Positions 26,452 to 36,552 are shown, counted from the first letter of the stretch. The stretch: DNA of 64,000 nt from Sphaerisporangium album (GCF_003323745.1 NZ_QOIL01000004.1:248001-312000); one strand, 5' to 3'. Notes: generated from the letters alone by a model not told the origin. Numbers and translations: made by a program.

Positions 26452-29400
26452 ATGCCGTTTGGTCAACGGCTTCGGCCGCTCCGGCGGCGACCGCTCGCGC
26501 GCGTCGCCGTGTCCGCCTCCGTCGCGGGCGCCGTGATCGTCGCCGGGCCGGTGCCCGCGCGTGCCGAGCGGCCGGCGGCTCCGGCTTCCGTCGCGGCACG
26601 GGCCGGCATGGCCGGCGCATACGCGGGCGCGGGTGATGCGGGTGATACGGCCGGGAAGCCGGGTGCGGCGGGTAAGCCGCGCATCCGGCCGGTGCCCGGC
26701 GTCGTGGCGCCGCCTCGGGCGAGGACCGTTGTGCCGGAAGGGCCGTCGTCGGCCGTACGGCCCGTGCGGGTGGGAGAGGTGGGGCCCGCGCCTCTGGTGG
26801 CCACCACGCCCGCCGGGACGGGGCCGGCCGACGGGGTCGCGGCGGAGGCCCAGGGGCGCATGAAGGCGGGTGGCGTGCTCGCGTCCGGTCACGCCGGCCC
26901 GGACGCGCGCCGGCTCCTGCCCGCGACGGAGCAGGCCGGGGTGCTCGGCGTCTCGAAACCGGCGACGAGCGGGCCGGGGGCGGTGGCCGCCGCGGTGAAG
27001 CGGCTGGCCGGGGCCGACGTGGCGGGGCTGTACCGGGAGTTGCCCGAGGGGATCCCCCTGGTCACCTATCGGCTGTGCGCGGAGACGGCTTCGACGCCGG
27101 TGTCCTGCTCGGGTCCCCAGCCGCTGGTCAAGCCGGTGGTGGCGGACGTGACCGGCGACGGCACCCCCGACCTCGCCGCGAGCCTCGTGCCCTCCGCCGA
27201 CACCGCCCAGGTGGTCGCCGGGGCGAACCTGCTGGCGAGCGCGCAGCGGAAGCTGGACGGGCTGCTCGGCAGGTCCGGAAACGGGGGCAAACCGGCCGAC
27301 GCGGAGAAGACGGTCGGCGGGCTGATCGGCTCGTCCGGTTCCTCTCGCGGCCCGGATGACCCGGCGGTGAAGGACGCCGAGGCGCGGCGTGATCGTCAGC
27401 GGGACGACCTGACGTCCCGGCTGGCGGCGAAGCTGGGCCTGGTGTCCCAGCGGCTCCCCGGCGGCGACGCCGGGCCGTTGAAGGCCCAGGTGTGGGCCGA
27501 GTACGACATCCCTCATGACCGCTCGCCGCGACGGCTTTCCCTCGGCTTCGACGGGTTCCGGCGCGGGGCGTCGCTGTCGGGGACGGACTGGGGGGTCTAC
27601 GACTTCCGTATGTCCGGCGGCGCGGGCGCGGGCAGGCCGGGCGCGGCGGTGGCCGACGTGCGGGTGGACCTGCGCCGGACGCGGCCGGGGGCGTCCATCG
27701 CGACCGTGGCGGCGATCGCCGACCTGGTGGGCGGGCGGTCGGGTGATCCGCGTCTCGTCAGCCTGCTCCAGTCCCCGGTGCCGGAGAAGCTGACGGTCAC
27801 GGCGCGACTCGACGGCGCCGACACGCTGACCGGGGGACGGGCCGCTGGAGGGGCGGGCGGAGGAACCGGTGCGCGATCCGGCGGGCAGGGGGACGGCGCG
27901 GCGAGTTCGGGCGCCGGTGGAGGCGCTTCGGGGAGCGCCGGCGTGGTCCAGGTCACCGGGTCCGCTCCCTCGGCGCTCGACGCGGTGGTGGTCGGCCGGG
28001 ACGTGAAGGCGCGGGAGGACCATTTCACCCAGGTTGTGGTGAGCAGGGTGACCTCCCGGCTCACCGCGGAGCTGTCGCGGCCGTCCCCGGGCGGTGCGGC
28101 GGACCTTCACGTCACGAGTTCCGCGCCCATCGGCCGTGCCGAGGTGCACCACTACGTCTACCGGGACGGCGCGCTCGGCAGGGTGCTCGGCGGTTCGCTC
28201 GCCGGGGCTCCGGCCGACTTCCGTGTGCGGTACGACGCGGTGGGGGGCGGGGCGCTGACGGTGGAGACCGCGCCCAGGGCCGCCTCCGCGCGCCTGGTGT
28301 ACTTCGACCGGGCGGCTTCCAGGACGGTGCTGCGCGCGACCCTCACCGACCTGCCCGCCCAGACGCGGATCCATTACGACCTGGCGGGAAACCGGCTCAC
28401 GTACACAGGGAGCGCGGGGAGCGCGGCCGGATCCGGTTCCACTGGTCCGGGTCGTCCGGCCGGGAGCGGGGGCGCGAAGATCGGTGGGCTTGACGTTCTG
28501 CTCCAGCGTGACGGCGGGGCCGTGGCCTCGCCGCCCGGTGAGCACGTCACGTTGATCAAGGACGGCGGCCGCCTGGGCGTTTCCGCCCGGGTCTCCGGGC
28601 TGACCGGGCTCGACTTCACCGGCGGTGCGAAGCCGCACGGCGTGGTGGAGCTGGCCTCCGGGGGACGGCCGTTCCTCGCCGCCGCCGACGTCGACCGTAC
28701 CCACCTGCTGCGCCTGGAGGTCTCCAACACCCCCCGCCGCGTCGAGGTCGAACTCGACCCCGCCGCGAAGAAGGCGCGGTACCGCGCGAGCGGCGTGATC
28801 GGCACGCTGCGCGCGGCGTACGCCAACACCAGGACCGGGCCGACCATCGACAGCACTCTGCGCGACGTCCGCTCCGGCGTCACCGCGGCGTGGCAGGTCG
28901 GCGACCGGTCCTCGGCGGAGGTGACGACGGCCTCGGGCCTCAAGCGGGCCGAGCTGTACGCCGCCCGGGCGTACGTCACGCGGATCGGCCCGGACGGCGG
29001 CGAGGACGTCCACGCGGTCGTGCGCGGAATCCACCGGCACGTGGCGGTGGTCGCCGACCTGCCGGCCGGGCGCCTGGACTGGAACGCCGACGAGCCTGTC
29101 GCCTCCGTCGACGCGTTCGCCCGGGCCTCCTTCCAGGGACGCCCCTTCCGCGTCGCGGCCCGGGCCGAGGACGTGCCCGAGCGTTTCGAGGCAGGCTGGG
29201 GCGGCGGCGCGTACCGGTTCCAGGGCGTCTCCGGCCCGATCGGCTCGGCGACGATCGCCGTCACCAACCACGACGGCGCGCGGGCGCCGGACGGGCCGCA
29301 CCTGGCCGCGCACTACGACCAGGCGTCCGGCGACCTTGACGCGAGCGTCCGGCTGGACGGGCTGACCGGCGTGGAGCTCGGCGGCACGGGCGCGGGGTTC

Positions 29401-31356
29401 AAGGTGGGACTGCGGGCCGCCCGGCAGTCCGTCGCGCTGGACGCCGACGTCACGCCGGCCGGGGACGTGCGATTCGGGGCCCTCGGACGGCTCGGGCCGA
29501 TTCCCGGCGACATCGAGGTGTCGGCGGCCGGCGGCGGGCCGGTCACCTACAGTTCCAGCGGCGCGGGCGTCGACCTGGAGGGCGAGGTCTGGCTGGGGAA
29601 GGCGGCGGCGGTCGCGGGCATCGCGGGCGTGCCGGGGGTGGCGAGCGGGCTCGCGCTGGTCGACGGCGGCTGCGCGCCCGGCTCCCCGGGGTGCGCGGCC
29701 GACCAGGGGCCCTTCTGCGCGGGTGCGGGTACGGGATCGCCCGCAGGAAAGCCCCCGACCACGTCGCCAGGTGTCGCCGCGCAGGCGTCCCCGGGGACGC
29801 CGACCGGCGCGGCCGCCGGGGGGCGTGGGTGCTTCGGGGTTCGCGGGTACGTCGCGCTGGGCGGGCTTCCGTCCGAGGTGACGGTCGACCTGGCCCGTAG
29901 GACGTTCACTTTCTCCGGTTACCGGCCGAAGGTGCGGAAGCTGGACCTCTACCTGGACAGCAGGGTCCTGGCCCCCGTCCCGGTCAGGGCGCGGGCGACG
30001 CTGGACGGGCTGCCCAGCGCGATCACCGGGATGTCGTTCGGGCCGTTCGAGGTCGGCGCGGGGAAGGACGCGGACGGCCGCGCCGCCGACGTCGTCAAGG
30101 TGAACTACCGCGTGGAACCGGCGGCGACGATCACGTCGCTGACGGCGCTGGCGGAGGCGGATCTCGGGGAACGGTACGGCGTCGTCCGGGGCCGGGCCGT
30201 GGTCGATCCGGTGCCCGCGGTCGTCTCGATCAACGGGACGTACGGGAAGAAGACGCACGTCCGCGTCCAGAACTCCTCGGCCGTGAAGCGGTTGACCGCC
30301 GAGGTGACGGTCGTCCCGCCGGGGGCGAGGCCGGGGACGGGCGTGTCGGCGGGCGAGGGCGCCTCAGCGGGGGAGAAGCCGGGGACGGGGGTGGTGCGGT
30401 TCACCGATGTTCCGGCGGCCTTCACCATCGACGCCGACGCGGCGGCGGAGACCGGGCTGCGGGTGCCGGGGTTCGCCTACAGGGCGGACGGTGGGGCGAA
30501 CACGCTGGACGGGCTGGTGGCGGTGGAGGGGGCGCTGGTCGGCCGGGTGTATCGGCCGCGGGCGGGAGCGCTGCTCGACGCCTCGTTCCGGTTCAAGGAT
30601 CTGGCGTCCACCACGACCGCCCGGGTGAATCCGGATATGTCGGTAGAACTGGCGTCCGCGCCCGTGCCCACCAAGCTGCTGGAGGTGCACGCCGGGCTGT
30701 ACGTGGCCCCCGTCCAGCGCCAGCGGGTCGCCGTCCGCAAGGACATCCCGTACACCACAGGATTCTTCGCCTTCCAGCTGGACGGCGACTTCGCACTCGG
30801 CCAGAGCCGGATCGACGACGTCTCGCTGGGCGTCCACGGCGTGAAGTGGCTGAAGATCAGACCCGGGAAGGTGCCCTTCGGCATGCGGGCGCCCGCAGAG
30901 CTCGGCTACATCTCGCCGGGCTTCGAGGGCGCCTACGACCACCTGGACATCGGGACCGGCGGCGTCGACCTGCGGCCCAAGGTCGCGCTCGACGTCCGGA
31001 TCACCCGGAACGTCGGCGGGGACGTCTTCAAGGACTCGCTGCGGCTCGGCCGCGCCACCTCGCTGGAACTGCGCCGGTACGACCAGCGCAGCCGCCCGAT
31101 CAGCGCGCGGCAGCAACTCAAGATCGCCGGCGCCTCGATCGCGTGCCTCACCATCGACGCCAGGCCCGGTCTCGCCGCCGCCCGGCGCGCGGGCTCCCTC
31201 ACGCTGCGCGGCGCGGACGGTCCCCAGATGGTCAACCTCCTGGACTCCGGGGGGCAGGTGCAGGGCTACGCCCTCGACCTGATGTCGCAGTTCATGTCGC
31301 CCTTCGAGGGCGCCGGATGGAAGGTGGCCGGAGTGTCCGCGGGCCGCTGCCGCTGA
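26452..31356 (+). CDS. Giant secreted protein of unknown family (about 1,634 residues)
   Basis: ATG at 26452 follows a good GGGGAGAG site; the open frame upstream adds nothing plausible. An Arg-rich N-terminus, hydrophobic segment and PARA cleavage region indicate export. After ~200 low-complexity residues comes VTGDGTPDLAASLVP, a calcium-binding FG-GAP/VCBS-like loop, then a very long beta-rich body built of irregular repeats (units with GLTGLDF/GLTGVEL, LDGLPSAITGM, SARVSGLTG). A Gly/Ala/Ser-rich linker (27840-27950) and a four-Cys insertion around 29668-29830 interrupt it. The C-terminal ~150 residues (GVHGVKWLKIRPGK to GVSAGRCR) look globular. No enzyme motif, LPXTG or membrane anchor. 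Possibly a cell-surface, spore-sheath or matrix structural protein. No close family recognised. Confidence 0.75.
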   Translation: MPFGQRLRPLRRRPLARVAVSASVAGAVIVAGPVPARAERPAAPASVAARAGMAGAYAGAGDAGDTAGKPGAAGKPRIRPVPGVVAPPRARTVVPEGPSSAVRPVRVGEVGPAPLVATTPAGTGPADGVAAEAQGRMKAGGVLASGHAGPDARRLLPATEQAGVLGVSKPATSGPGAVAAAVKRLAGADVAGLYRELPEGIPLVTYRLCAETASTPVSCSGPQPLVKPVVADVTGDGTPDLAASLVPSADTAQVVAGANLLASAQRKLDGLLGRSGNGGKPADAEKTVGGLIGSSGSSRGPDDPAVKDAEARRDRQRDDLTSRLAAKLGLVSQRLPGGDAGPLKAQVWAEYDIPHDRSPRRLSLGFDGFRRGASLSGTDWGVYDFRMSGGAGAGRPGAAVADVRVDLRRTRPGASIATVAAIADLVGGRSGDPRLVSLLQSPVPEKLTVTARLDGADTLTGGRAAGGAGGGTGARSGGQGDGAASSGAGGGASGSAGVVQVTGSAPSALDAVVVGRDVKAREDHFTQVVVSRVTSRLTAELSRPSPGGAADLHVTSSAPIGRAEVHHYVYRDGALGRVLGGSLAGAPADFRVRYDAVGGGALTVETAPRAASARLVYFDRAASRTVLRATLTDLPAQTRIHYDLAGNRLTYTGSAGSAAGSGSTGPGRPAGSGGAKIGGLDVLLQRDGGAVASPPGEHVTLIKDGGRLGVSARVSGLTGLDFTGGAKPHGVVELASGGRPFLAAADVDRTHLLRLEVSNTPRRVEVELDPAAKKARYRASGVIGTLRAAYANTRTGPTIDSTLRDVRSGVTAAWQVGDRSSAEVTTASGLKRAELYAARAYVTRIGPDGGEDVHAVVRGIHRHVAVVADLPAGRLDWNADEPVASVDAFARASFQGRPFRVAARAEDVPERFEAGWGGGAYRFQGVSGPIGSATIAVTNHDGARAPDGPHLAAHYDQASGDLDASVRLDGLTGVELGGTGAGFKVGLRAARQSVALDADVTPAGDVRFGALGRLGPIPGDIEVSAAGGGPVTYSSSGAGVDLEGEVWLGKAAAVAGIAGVPGVASGLALVDGGCAPGSPGCAADQGPFCAGAGTGSPAGKPPTTSPGVAAQASPGTPTGAAAGGRGCFGVRGYVALGGLPSEVTVDLARRTFTFSGYRPKVRKLDLYLDSRVLAPVPVRARATLDGLPSAITGMSFGPFEVGAGKDADGRAADVVKVNYRVEPAATITSLTALAEADLGERYGVVRGRAVVDPVPAVVSINGTYGKKTHVRVQNSSAVKRLTAEVTVVPPGARPGTGVSAGEGASAGEKPGTGVVRFTDVPAAFTIDADAAAETGLRVPGFAYRADGGANTLDGLVAVEGALVGRVYRPRAGALLDASFRFKDLASTTTARVNPDMSVELASAPVPTKLLEVHAGLYVAPVQRQRVAVRKDIPYTTGFFAFQLDGDFALGQSRIDDVSLGVHGVKWLKIRPGKVPFGMRAPAELGYISPGFEGAYDHLDIGTGGVDLRPKVALDVRITRNVGGDVFKDSLRLGRATSLELRRYDQRSRPISARQQLKIAGASIACLTIDARPGLAAARRAGSLTLRGADGPQMVNLLDSGGQVQGYALDLMSQFMSPFEGAGWKVAGVSAGRCR

Positions 31357-31389
31357 GCGCGGCCGGAGGGCAGTCGGCCGGCCCGGCGA

Positions 31390-31839
31390 TCACGTGTCGC
31401 CGTGCGTGGAGAACCACGTCACCCACCGGCGCTGCCACGGGGTTTCCACGGCTCGGTGGTGGTGATGCTCGCGGGTCCAGGCGACGGCCTCGCCGGGACG
31501 CAGGCCGGTGAGGGTGGCCAGGCACGCCATGACCGTGCCGGTCCGGCCGACGCCGCCGTCGCACGCCACCTCGACTCCCTCGCCGGAGCGCGCTCGGGCG
31601 TGGAGATCGCGGATGGAGCGGGCGGCCGCGTGCCCGTCCAGGGGGAGGAGAAAGTCGGGCCAGCGGATCCACCCGTGCGGCCAGGCCAGGGCGGGCTCGT
31701 GACGGCGCCGGAGGCGGGGCGAGCCGAGGTAGAGGGCGAAGTCGGGCACCGGTCCCGGAGGAGCGGGGTTTCGCAGGCCGCGGCCGCGTACCCGAGTGCC
31801 GTCGGGGAGCTGGATGGCGCCGGTGAGCGATGCCGTCAT
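31390..31839 (-). CDS. Small protein-tyrosine/dual-specificity phosphatase-like protein
   Basis: 149 residues from ATG at 31839. The P-loop reads CDGGVGRTGTVMACL, the CX5R(S/T) signature of Cys-based phosphatases (Cys about residue 92), preceded by a candidate general-acid region WPDFLLPLD. This is the compact actinobacterial form that lacks extra domains. It could dephosphorylate a protein or small phosphoester. The methyltransferase gene lies 74 bases upstream on the same strand, so the two may be co-transcribed. Confidence 0.8.
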   Translation of the reverse strand: MTASLTGAIQLPDGTRVRGRGLRNPAPPGPVPDFALYLGSPRLRRRHEPALAWPHGWIRWPDFLLPLDGHAAARSIRDLHARARSGEGVEVACDGGVGRTGTVMACLATLTGLRPGEAVAWTREHHHHRAVETPWQRRWVTWFSTHGDT

Positions 31840-31913
31840 GAGGTGATTGTCGCCGTTACGAGGATCTTCCGTGGGCCTTCCGCCGTCAGATCGCCGTGTT
31901 CGCCGCTCCGCTG

Positions 31914-32669
31914 TCAGATCGCGCCGGTCGACGCCTTCGTGAACCTGGCGAGGCGGTACACGGGGTCGGGCCGGGGCGTCTCCTGGTCGGGAAGGGCTCG
32001 GAGGCGGTCGCACAACTCCGTGAGTGCGCGGGCGTCCGCGTTCTTCGTCCAGGCGGGGCGGTGGGCGAGCAGGGCCGCCGCCCAGGCCCGTGGGGAGTGG
32101 CCCTGGCCGTCGCCCGGGAAGGTGGTCTGGCCGGACGGCTCCAGGTCGAGGGCCGCCACGAGGCCGGCCACGCGTGGGGCGGCGTCGGACTGGGGGGTCA
32201 GGGAGAGAGCGCGTACGGGGGCGATGAGGTCGGCGGTGTCGCAGGGGGTGGCGAAGTACGCGGCCTCCTTGTCCACTGTGGTGATCAAGGTCCCGCCGGG
32301 GCGAAGCACGCGGGCCGCCTCCGAGAGCGCCGCCGCGGACGTCGCGTGGTCCAGCAGGTGGAGCAGCCAGATCATCACCACCGCGTCCACGGACGCGTCG
32401 GCGAGGGGGAGGCGCGTGACGTCCGCGACGGTGACGCGGCCGGGCAGGCGGCCGGAGGCGACACGGGCCATCCCCTGGGAAAGGTCGACGCCGACGACCC
32501 GGCGTGCCGACAGTCGCGCCGTCACGATCCCGGTACCGCAGGCCAGGTCGGCCAGTGACCCGACGTCGGCGGGAAGCAGGGTCTCCACAGCCTCGGCGGC
32601 GCTCGCGGCCCGGGCGTCACCACCCCGCGTGCGGTCGTACGTGGACGCTTCGAGGTCGTAGTTCAGCAC
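31914..32669 (-). CDS. Class I SAM-dependent methyltransferase (UbiE/Methyltransf_11 type)
   Basis: 251 residues if started at the GTG giving MLNYDLEASTYDRTRGG, the usual start of this group; GTG codons at 32675, 32684 and 32714 are alternatives. SAM motif I LADLACGTGIVTARL, acidic residue VVGVDLSQGM, motif III LPLADASVDAVVMIWLLHLL and motif LRPGGTLITTVDKE. The C-terminal half has a small helical cap. Substrate not predictable. Starts 70 bases after the WD40 protein gene on the same strand. Confidence 0.85.
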   Translation of the reverse strand: MLNYDLEASTYDRTRGGDARAASAAEAVETLLPADVGSLADLACGTGIVTARLSARRVVGVDLSQGMARVASGRLPGRVTVADVTRLPLADASVDAVVMIWLLHLLDHATSAAALSEAARVLRPGGTLITTVDKEAAYFATPCDTADLIAPVRALSLTPQSDAAPRVAGLVAALDLEPSGQTTFPGDGQGHSPRAWAAALLAHRPAWTKNADARALTELCDRLRALPDQETPRPDPVYRLARFTKASTGAI

Positions 32670-32739
32670 GAGCACATTGTGCACGGGGGCGTCGGCCCAG
32701 CCGTCACGCGGCACTCCCGGCGGAGCGCCGCCACAGAAG

Positions 32740-35700
32740 TCAGGCGCCGGCGCACGTCGCGCGGTAGGGGGTGTCCGGGAGGAATTGACGCCATTCGTCC
32801 TTGGTGAGGTCGCGGGCGAGGACGGCGCAGATGTGCGCCGCCGTCCGCCGCGTGTCGGTGTTCCACAGGATGACGGTCTGGTCCTCGCCCGCCGAGGCGA
32901 GGGCGCGGCCGTCCGGGCTGAACGCGATCGACCGGATGGGCCCGGTGTGGCCGGTCAGGGTCGCGATCTCGGCGCCGGTGGCTCGATCCCACAGCGTGAT
33001 CGTCCGGCCGCTACCCGCGGTGGCGAGGACGCGTCCGTCGGGGCTGAACGCCAGGGTCTTCACCGGTCCCGCCTGGTCGGTCAGCGTGGCCAGGCGGGAC
33101 CGGCGCGCGACGTCCCAGACGATGACGGACTGATCGTTGCCGGCGGCGGCGATGGCACGGCCGTCCGGGCTGAAGGTGCCCTTGGACAGCGTCGTGCCGT
33201 GGGTGAGGCCGCCGGGCAGGCGGGTGCGGTGGGCCACGTCCCACAACGCCACGCTGTTGTCATGGCCGGTGACGGCCAGGACGCGTCCGTCCGGGCTGAA
33301 CGCGACGTTGTCGAGCCCGTAGGCGTGGGGGAGGGTGGCCAGGCGGGTCCGGCGATCGACGTCCCAAAGGATCACCGTGCGGTCGTTGCCGGCGGTGGCC
33401 AGGAGGCGCCCGTCCGGGCTGAAGGCGACATCGCGCAGGTAATCGCTGTGCCCGGTGAGCTTGACGGGTGATGTCCGGCCGGTGGGGTCCCAGAGGGTGA
33501 GGGCGTAGTCGGGGGTGCCCACCTGGTGCTGGGGCGTGCCGGCGGCGGACGCGAGGGTGCGGCCGTCGGGGCTGAACGCCACGGCGTTGACGGGCCCGGC
33601 CGGGCGGCCGGTGAGCGTGGTGAGCCGGGTCCGCCGTTCGGCGTCCCACAGGATGACCGTCCCGTCCGCGCCGCCTGTGGCCAGAGTGCGCCCGTCGCGG
33701 CTGAAGGCGACGTCGTTGACCCAGTCGGTGTGGCCGGCGAGCGACAGGCGCGTGGGGTCCCAGAAGATGACCCTCCCGTCCTCTCCCGCGGAGGCGAGCA
33801 TGGGTGCGCGTGGATGGAAGGCCACCGTGTAGATGTTGTCGGTGTGGCCGGTCAGGGTGGCCAGGCGGGTGCGCCGTGCCACGTCCCAGAGGACGACCGT
33901 CCGGTCATGGCCGGCGGAGGCCAGCGTTCGTCCGTCGGGGCTGAACGCGACCGTTCTGACCTCTCCGGTGTGGCCCGTGAGGGTCGCCAGGCGGGTGCGC
34001 CGTGCCACGTCCCAGAGGATGACGGTCTGGTCGGGGCTCGCGGTGGCGAGGGTGCGGCCGTCCGGGCTGAACGCGACGTCGTCGACCGATCGGGTGTGGC
34101 CGGCCAGGGTGGCCAGCGTCCTGCCCGTGGCCCGGTCCCACAGTTTCGCCGTGGCGTCGGCGCCGGCGGTGGCGAGGGTACGCCCGTCGGGGCTGAACGC
34201 CAGCGCCTGCACGAAGCCGGTGTGGCCGGTGAGGGTCGCCAGGCGCGTGCGCCGTGCCACGTCCCAGAGGATCACGGTCCGGTCGGCGCCGGCGGAGGCG
34301 AGGACGCTCCCGTCCGGGACGAAGGCGAAGTCTTTGACCGGCCCGGTGTGGCCGGTGAGGGTGGCCACGGGCGTGCGCCGTGCCACGTCCCAGAGGACGA
34401 GCTTCCGGTCGTCCCCTCCGGTGGCCAGCGTCCTGCCGTCCGGGCTGAGGCTCGCTGCTCTCAGCCAGGTCGCGTGGCCGGTGAGCGTGGCCAGACGGGT
34501 ACGACGCCGCACGTCCCACAGCATCACGGTCTGGTCTTTACCGGCGGTGACCATCGTGCGCTGGTCCGGGCTGAAGGCGACGTCGGAGATCGCGTCGGTG
34601 TGGCCGGTCAGCTCCGTCTGGTACGCCTGGCGCGAGGACATGCTCAGCAAGGCGCTGCGGGCCTCGGCCGTGGGCGCGATGCGATAGGCCTCCACGCTCA
34701 GCAACATCGCGGTGCCGGGGCGGGAGTCGATCAGCGTGAGCGCCTGCGCCGCGAGTTGACGGGAGAGCGCGACCTGCCCCGCCCGCACCGCCTCCCGGCT
34801 CTGCTGGACCGCGAGCACCCCGATGGTGGTGGTGATGAGCAGCAGGATCGCCAGGCTGGCGGTCAGGTACCGCAGTTGGCGATGACGACGGGCCCGGGTC
34901 TGCTGCTCGGCCGCCTCGGCGGCGACGCCGGCGTCCAGGAAGGCCCGTTCGGCGGTGTTGAGCTGGTCGCGGTGTCCGTCCCGGCCCGCCCATTCCCGGG
35001 CCAGCGTCAGACGCGCCCCCCGGTACAACGTCCCGGGGTCGTGGTCCAGCGCCGCCCAGGCGTGCGTGGCCTCGGTGAGCTGCCGGTGCGTCCGGAGGTC
35101 TTCCCGGTCACCGGTGAGCCAGGTGCGCAGGCGAGGCCAGGCTCCGATCAGCGCCTCGTGCGCGATCTCCACGGTGTCGTCGCCCACCGTGACGAGCCGG
35201 GCCCTGGCCAGCCTGTCGAGGACGGCGTCGAGGTCGGGATCGCCGGCGTCCAGTTCGGTGCGGCCGATGCGGCGTTTGGTGTCCTCGGTGCCCTCACCCA
35301 GGGCGGTCAGGCGGAGGAAGAGACCGCGCGCCTGGGTTTGCTGCGGTCGCGTGAGAGTGGTGTAGATGGTCTCGGCGGTCTGCGCGAGCGCGCCCCGGAT
35401 CCCGCCCGCCGACTGATATCCCGCCAGGGTGAGGGCGTTTCCCCGCCGTCGTCGCCAGGTCTCCAGCAAAGCATGCGAGACCAGCGGCAACGCGCCGGAC
35501 CGGCCGACGGCGTCGGCCACGATCTCCGTCAGCAGCGAACTCTCCACGGTGCAGTTCGCGCCGATCGCGGGCTGCGTGATGGCCCGGCGCAGCTCGTCGG
35601 CGGTCATCGGCCCGACCAGGACCTGCGCGTCGCTCAACGCGGCGGCCAGGTCGGGGTGGTCCGAACAGTGGCTGTAGAAATCGGCTCGTACCCCGAGCAC

Positions 35701-36552
35701 CACCCGCGTCCTGCTGTTCGCCGCCTGCGCGGCCGTCACCAGCGCCGTGACGAACTGTGCTCGCTCGCGTTGGTCCTGACAGAGGGTGAAGACCTCCTCG
35801 AACTGGTCGACCACCAGCACCAGGTCGCCATCGGCGTCCCGGTCGGCCAGCACCTCGCGGATGCCGAGGTGAAGGTTGCGCGGATCGGCCACCAGATCGG
35901 CGTGCACCCGTCCCGCCGTCCGGCCCGTCATCGCGGCGAGCCGGATCGCGCACTCCTCCAGCGGACGCGGCCCCGGCGTGAACAGGACCGTCAGCGCTTC
36001 CTCTCCGGTCCCCAGCCCGTTCGACCGGATCTTCGCGACCAGGCCGGCGCGCAGCACCGAGGACTTCCCCGCCCCGGAGGGACCGAACACCGCGAGGAAC
36101 CGCCGCTGGGACACCCGCGTGAGCAACTCGTCGACCAGATGTTCCCGGCCGAAGAACCGCTCGGCGTCGTCCAGTTCGAACGCGGCCAGACCGGCGTAAG
36201 GCGACCGGCCCCGACCCGGCGTCTCATCCGTCTCCGCCGCGGGCGCGTCCTCGTGGGCCAGCTCCGCGGAGACCTCGTGCCACCGCCGCTCCCACTCGGC
36301 CGTGTCCCCGCCGCACGCCCGTACGTAGGCGAGGGCCACCGCCAGGCTGGGAAGTCTCCGCCCGCCGGCGGCCTCGGAGAGCGCCGCGGCGGAGTAGTGC
36401 GCCTGTCGCGCCAGATCGCGGTACGTCGGAGAACCCGCCTTCTCCCGTAACCGCCGCAGGTCGGCCGCGAACTCCAGCACGACGTCATCGCCGGGCCCCA
36501 ACGGTCGTTCTGGTCTGGGCACGTCCCCCCCCATTTCGACCTCGCCGCTCAT
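32740..36552 (-). CDS. HTH - STAND NTPase - transmembrane helix - 14 WD40 repeats protein
   Basis: 1,270 residues from ATG at 36552 (GGGAGA six bases upstream; the open frame extends to 36609). Order: XRE-type helix-turn-helix (LRRLREKAGSPTYRDLARQAHYSAAALSEAAGG), then an nSTAND1-like ATPase introduced by SPYAGLAAFELDDAERFFGRE, Walker A GPSGAGKS and Walker B LVLVVDQFEEVF, a helical arm region, one hydrophobic helix (YLTASLAILLLITTTIGVLAV), and 14 WD40 repeats (SPDGRTLA...VILWD), enough for two seven-bladed propellers. Repeats 3-6 are nearly identical. Such proteins are common in multicellular actinobacteria and are regarded as signal-sensing or conflict-related STAND switches. The ligand and effect are unknown. 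Confidence 0.9.
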   Translation of the reverse strand: MSGEVEMGGDVPRPERPLGPGDDVVLEFAADLRRLREKAGSPTYRDLARQAHYSAAALSEAAGGRRLPSLAVALAYVRACGGDTAEWERRWHEVSAELAHEDAPAAETDETPGRGRSPYAGLAAFELDDAERFFGREHLVDELLTRVSQRRFLAVFGPSGAGKSSVLRAGLVAKIRSNGLGTGEEALTVLFTPGPRPLEECAIRLAAMTGRTAGRVHADLVADPRNLHLGIREVLADRDADGDLVLVVDQFEEVFTLCQDQRERAQFVTALVTAAQAANSRTRVVLGVRADFYSHCSDHPDLAAALSDAQVLVGPMTADELRRAITQPAIGANCTVESSLLTEIVADAVGRSGALPLVSHALLETWRRRRGNALTLAGYQSAGGIRGALAQTAETIYTTLTRPQQTQARGLFLRLTALGEGTEDTKRRIGRTELDAGDPDLDAVLDRLARARLVTVGDDTVEIAHEALIGAWPRLRTWLTGDREDLRTHRQLTEATHAWAALDHDPGTLYRGARLTLAREWAGRDGHRDQLNTAERAFLDAGVAAEAAEQQTRARRHRQLRYLTASLAILLLITTTIGVLAVQQSREAVRAGQVALSRQLAAQALTLIDSRPGTAMLLSVEAYRIAPTAEARSALLSMSSRQAYQTELTGHTDAISDVAFSPDQRTMVTAGKDQTVMLWDVRRRTRLATLTGHATWLRAASLSPDGRTLATGGDDRKLVLWDVARRTPVATLTGHTGPVKDFAFVPDGSVLASAGADRTVILWDVARRTRLATLTGHTGFVQALAFSPDGRTLATAGADATAKLWDRATGRTLATLAGHTRSVDDVAFSPDGRTLATASPDQTVILWDVARRTRLATLTGHTGEVRTVAFSPDGRTLASAGHDRTVVLWDVARRTRLATLTGHTDNIYTVAFHPRAPMLASAGEDGRVIFWDPTRLSLAGHTDWVNDVAFSRDGRTLATGGADGTVILWDAERRTRLTTLTGRPAGPVNAVAFSPDGRTLASAAGTPQHQVGTPDYALTLWDPTGRTSPVKLTGHSDYLRDVAFSPDGRLLATAGNDRTVILWDVDRRTRLATLPHAYGLDNVAFSPDGRVLAVTGHDNSVALWDVAHRTRLPGGLTHGTTLSKGTFSPDGRAIAAAGNDQSVIVWDVARRSRLATLTDQAGPVKTLAFSPDGRVLATAGSGRTITLWDRATGAEIATLTGHTGPIRSIAFSPDGRALASAGEDQTVILWNTDTRRTAAHICAVLARDLTKDEWRQFLPDTPYRATCAGA

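Noticed and set aside
26395..30258. 1,287-codon open frame on the minus strand
   Set aside because: Shadow of the secreted-protein gene on the other strand: GC-rich third positions leave the antisense frame open. Product is Arg/Pro/Gly/His-rich without any motif.
33900..34450. CRISPR-like or other non-coding repeat array
   Set aside because: The regular spacing comes from WD40 codons (about 126 bases per unit) in one continuous reading frame.
33526..36450. 974-codon open frame on the plus strand
   Set aside because: Antisense of the HTH-STAND-WD40 gene. Its periodic pattern only mirrors the WD40 repeats.
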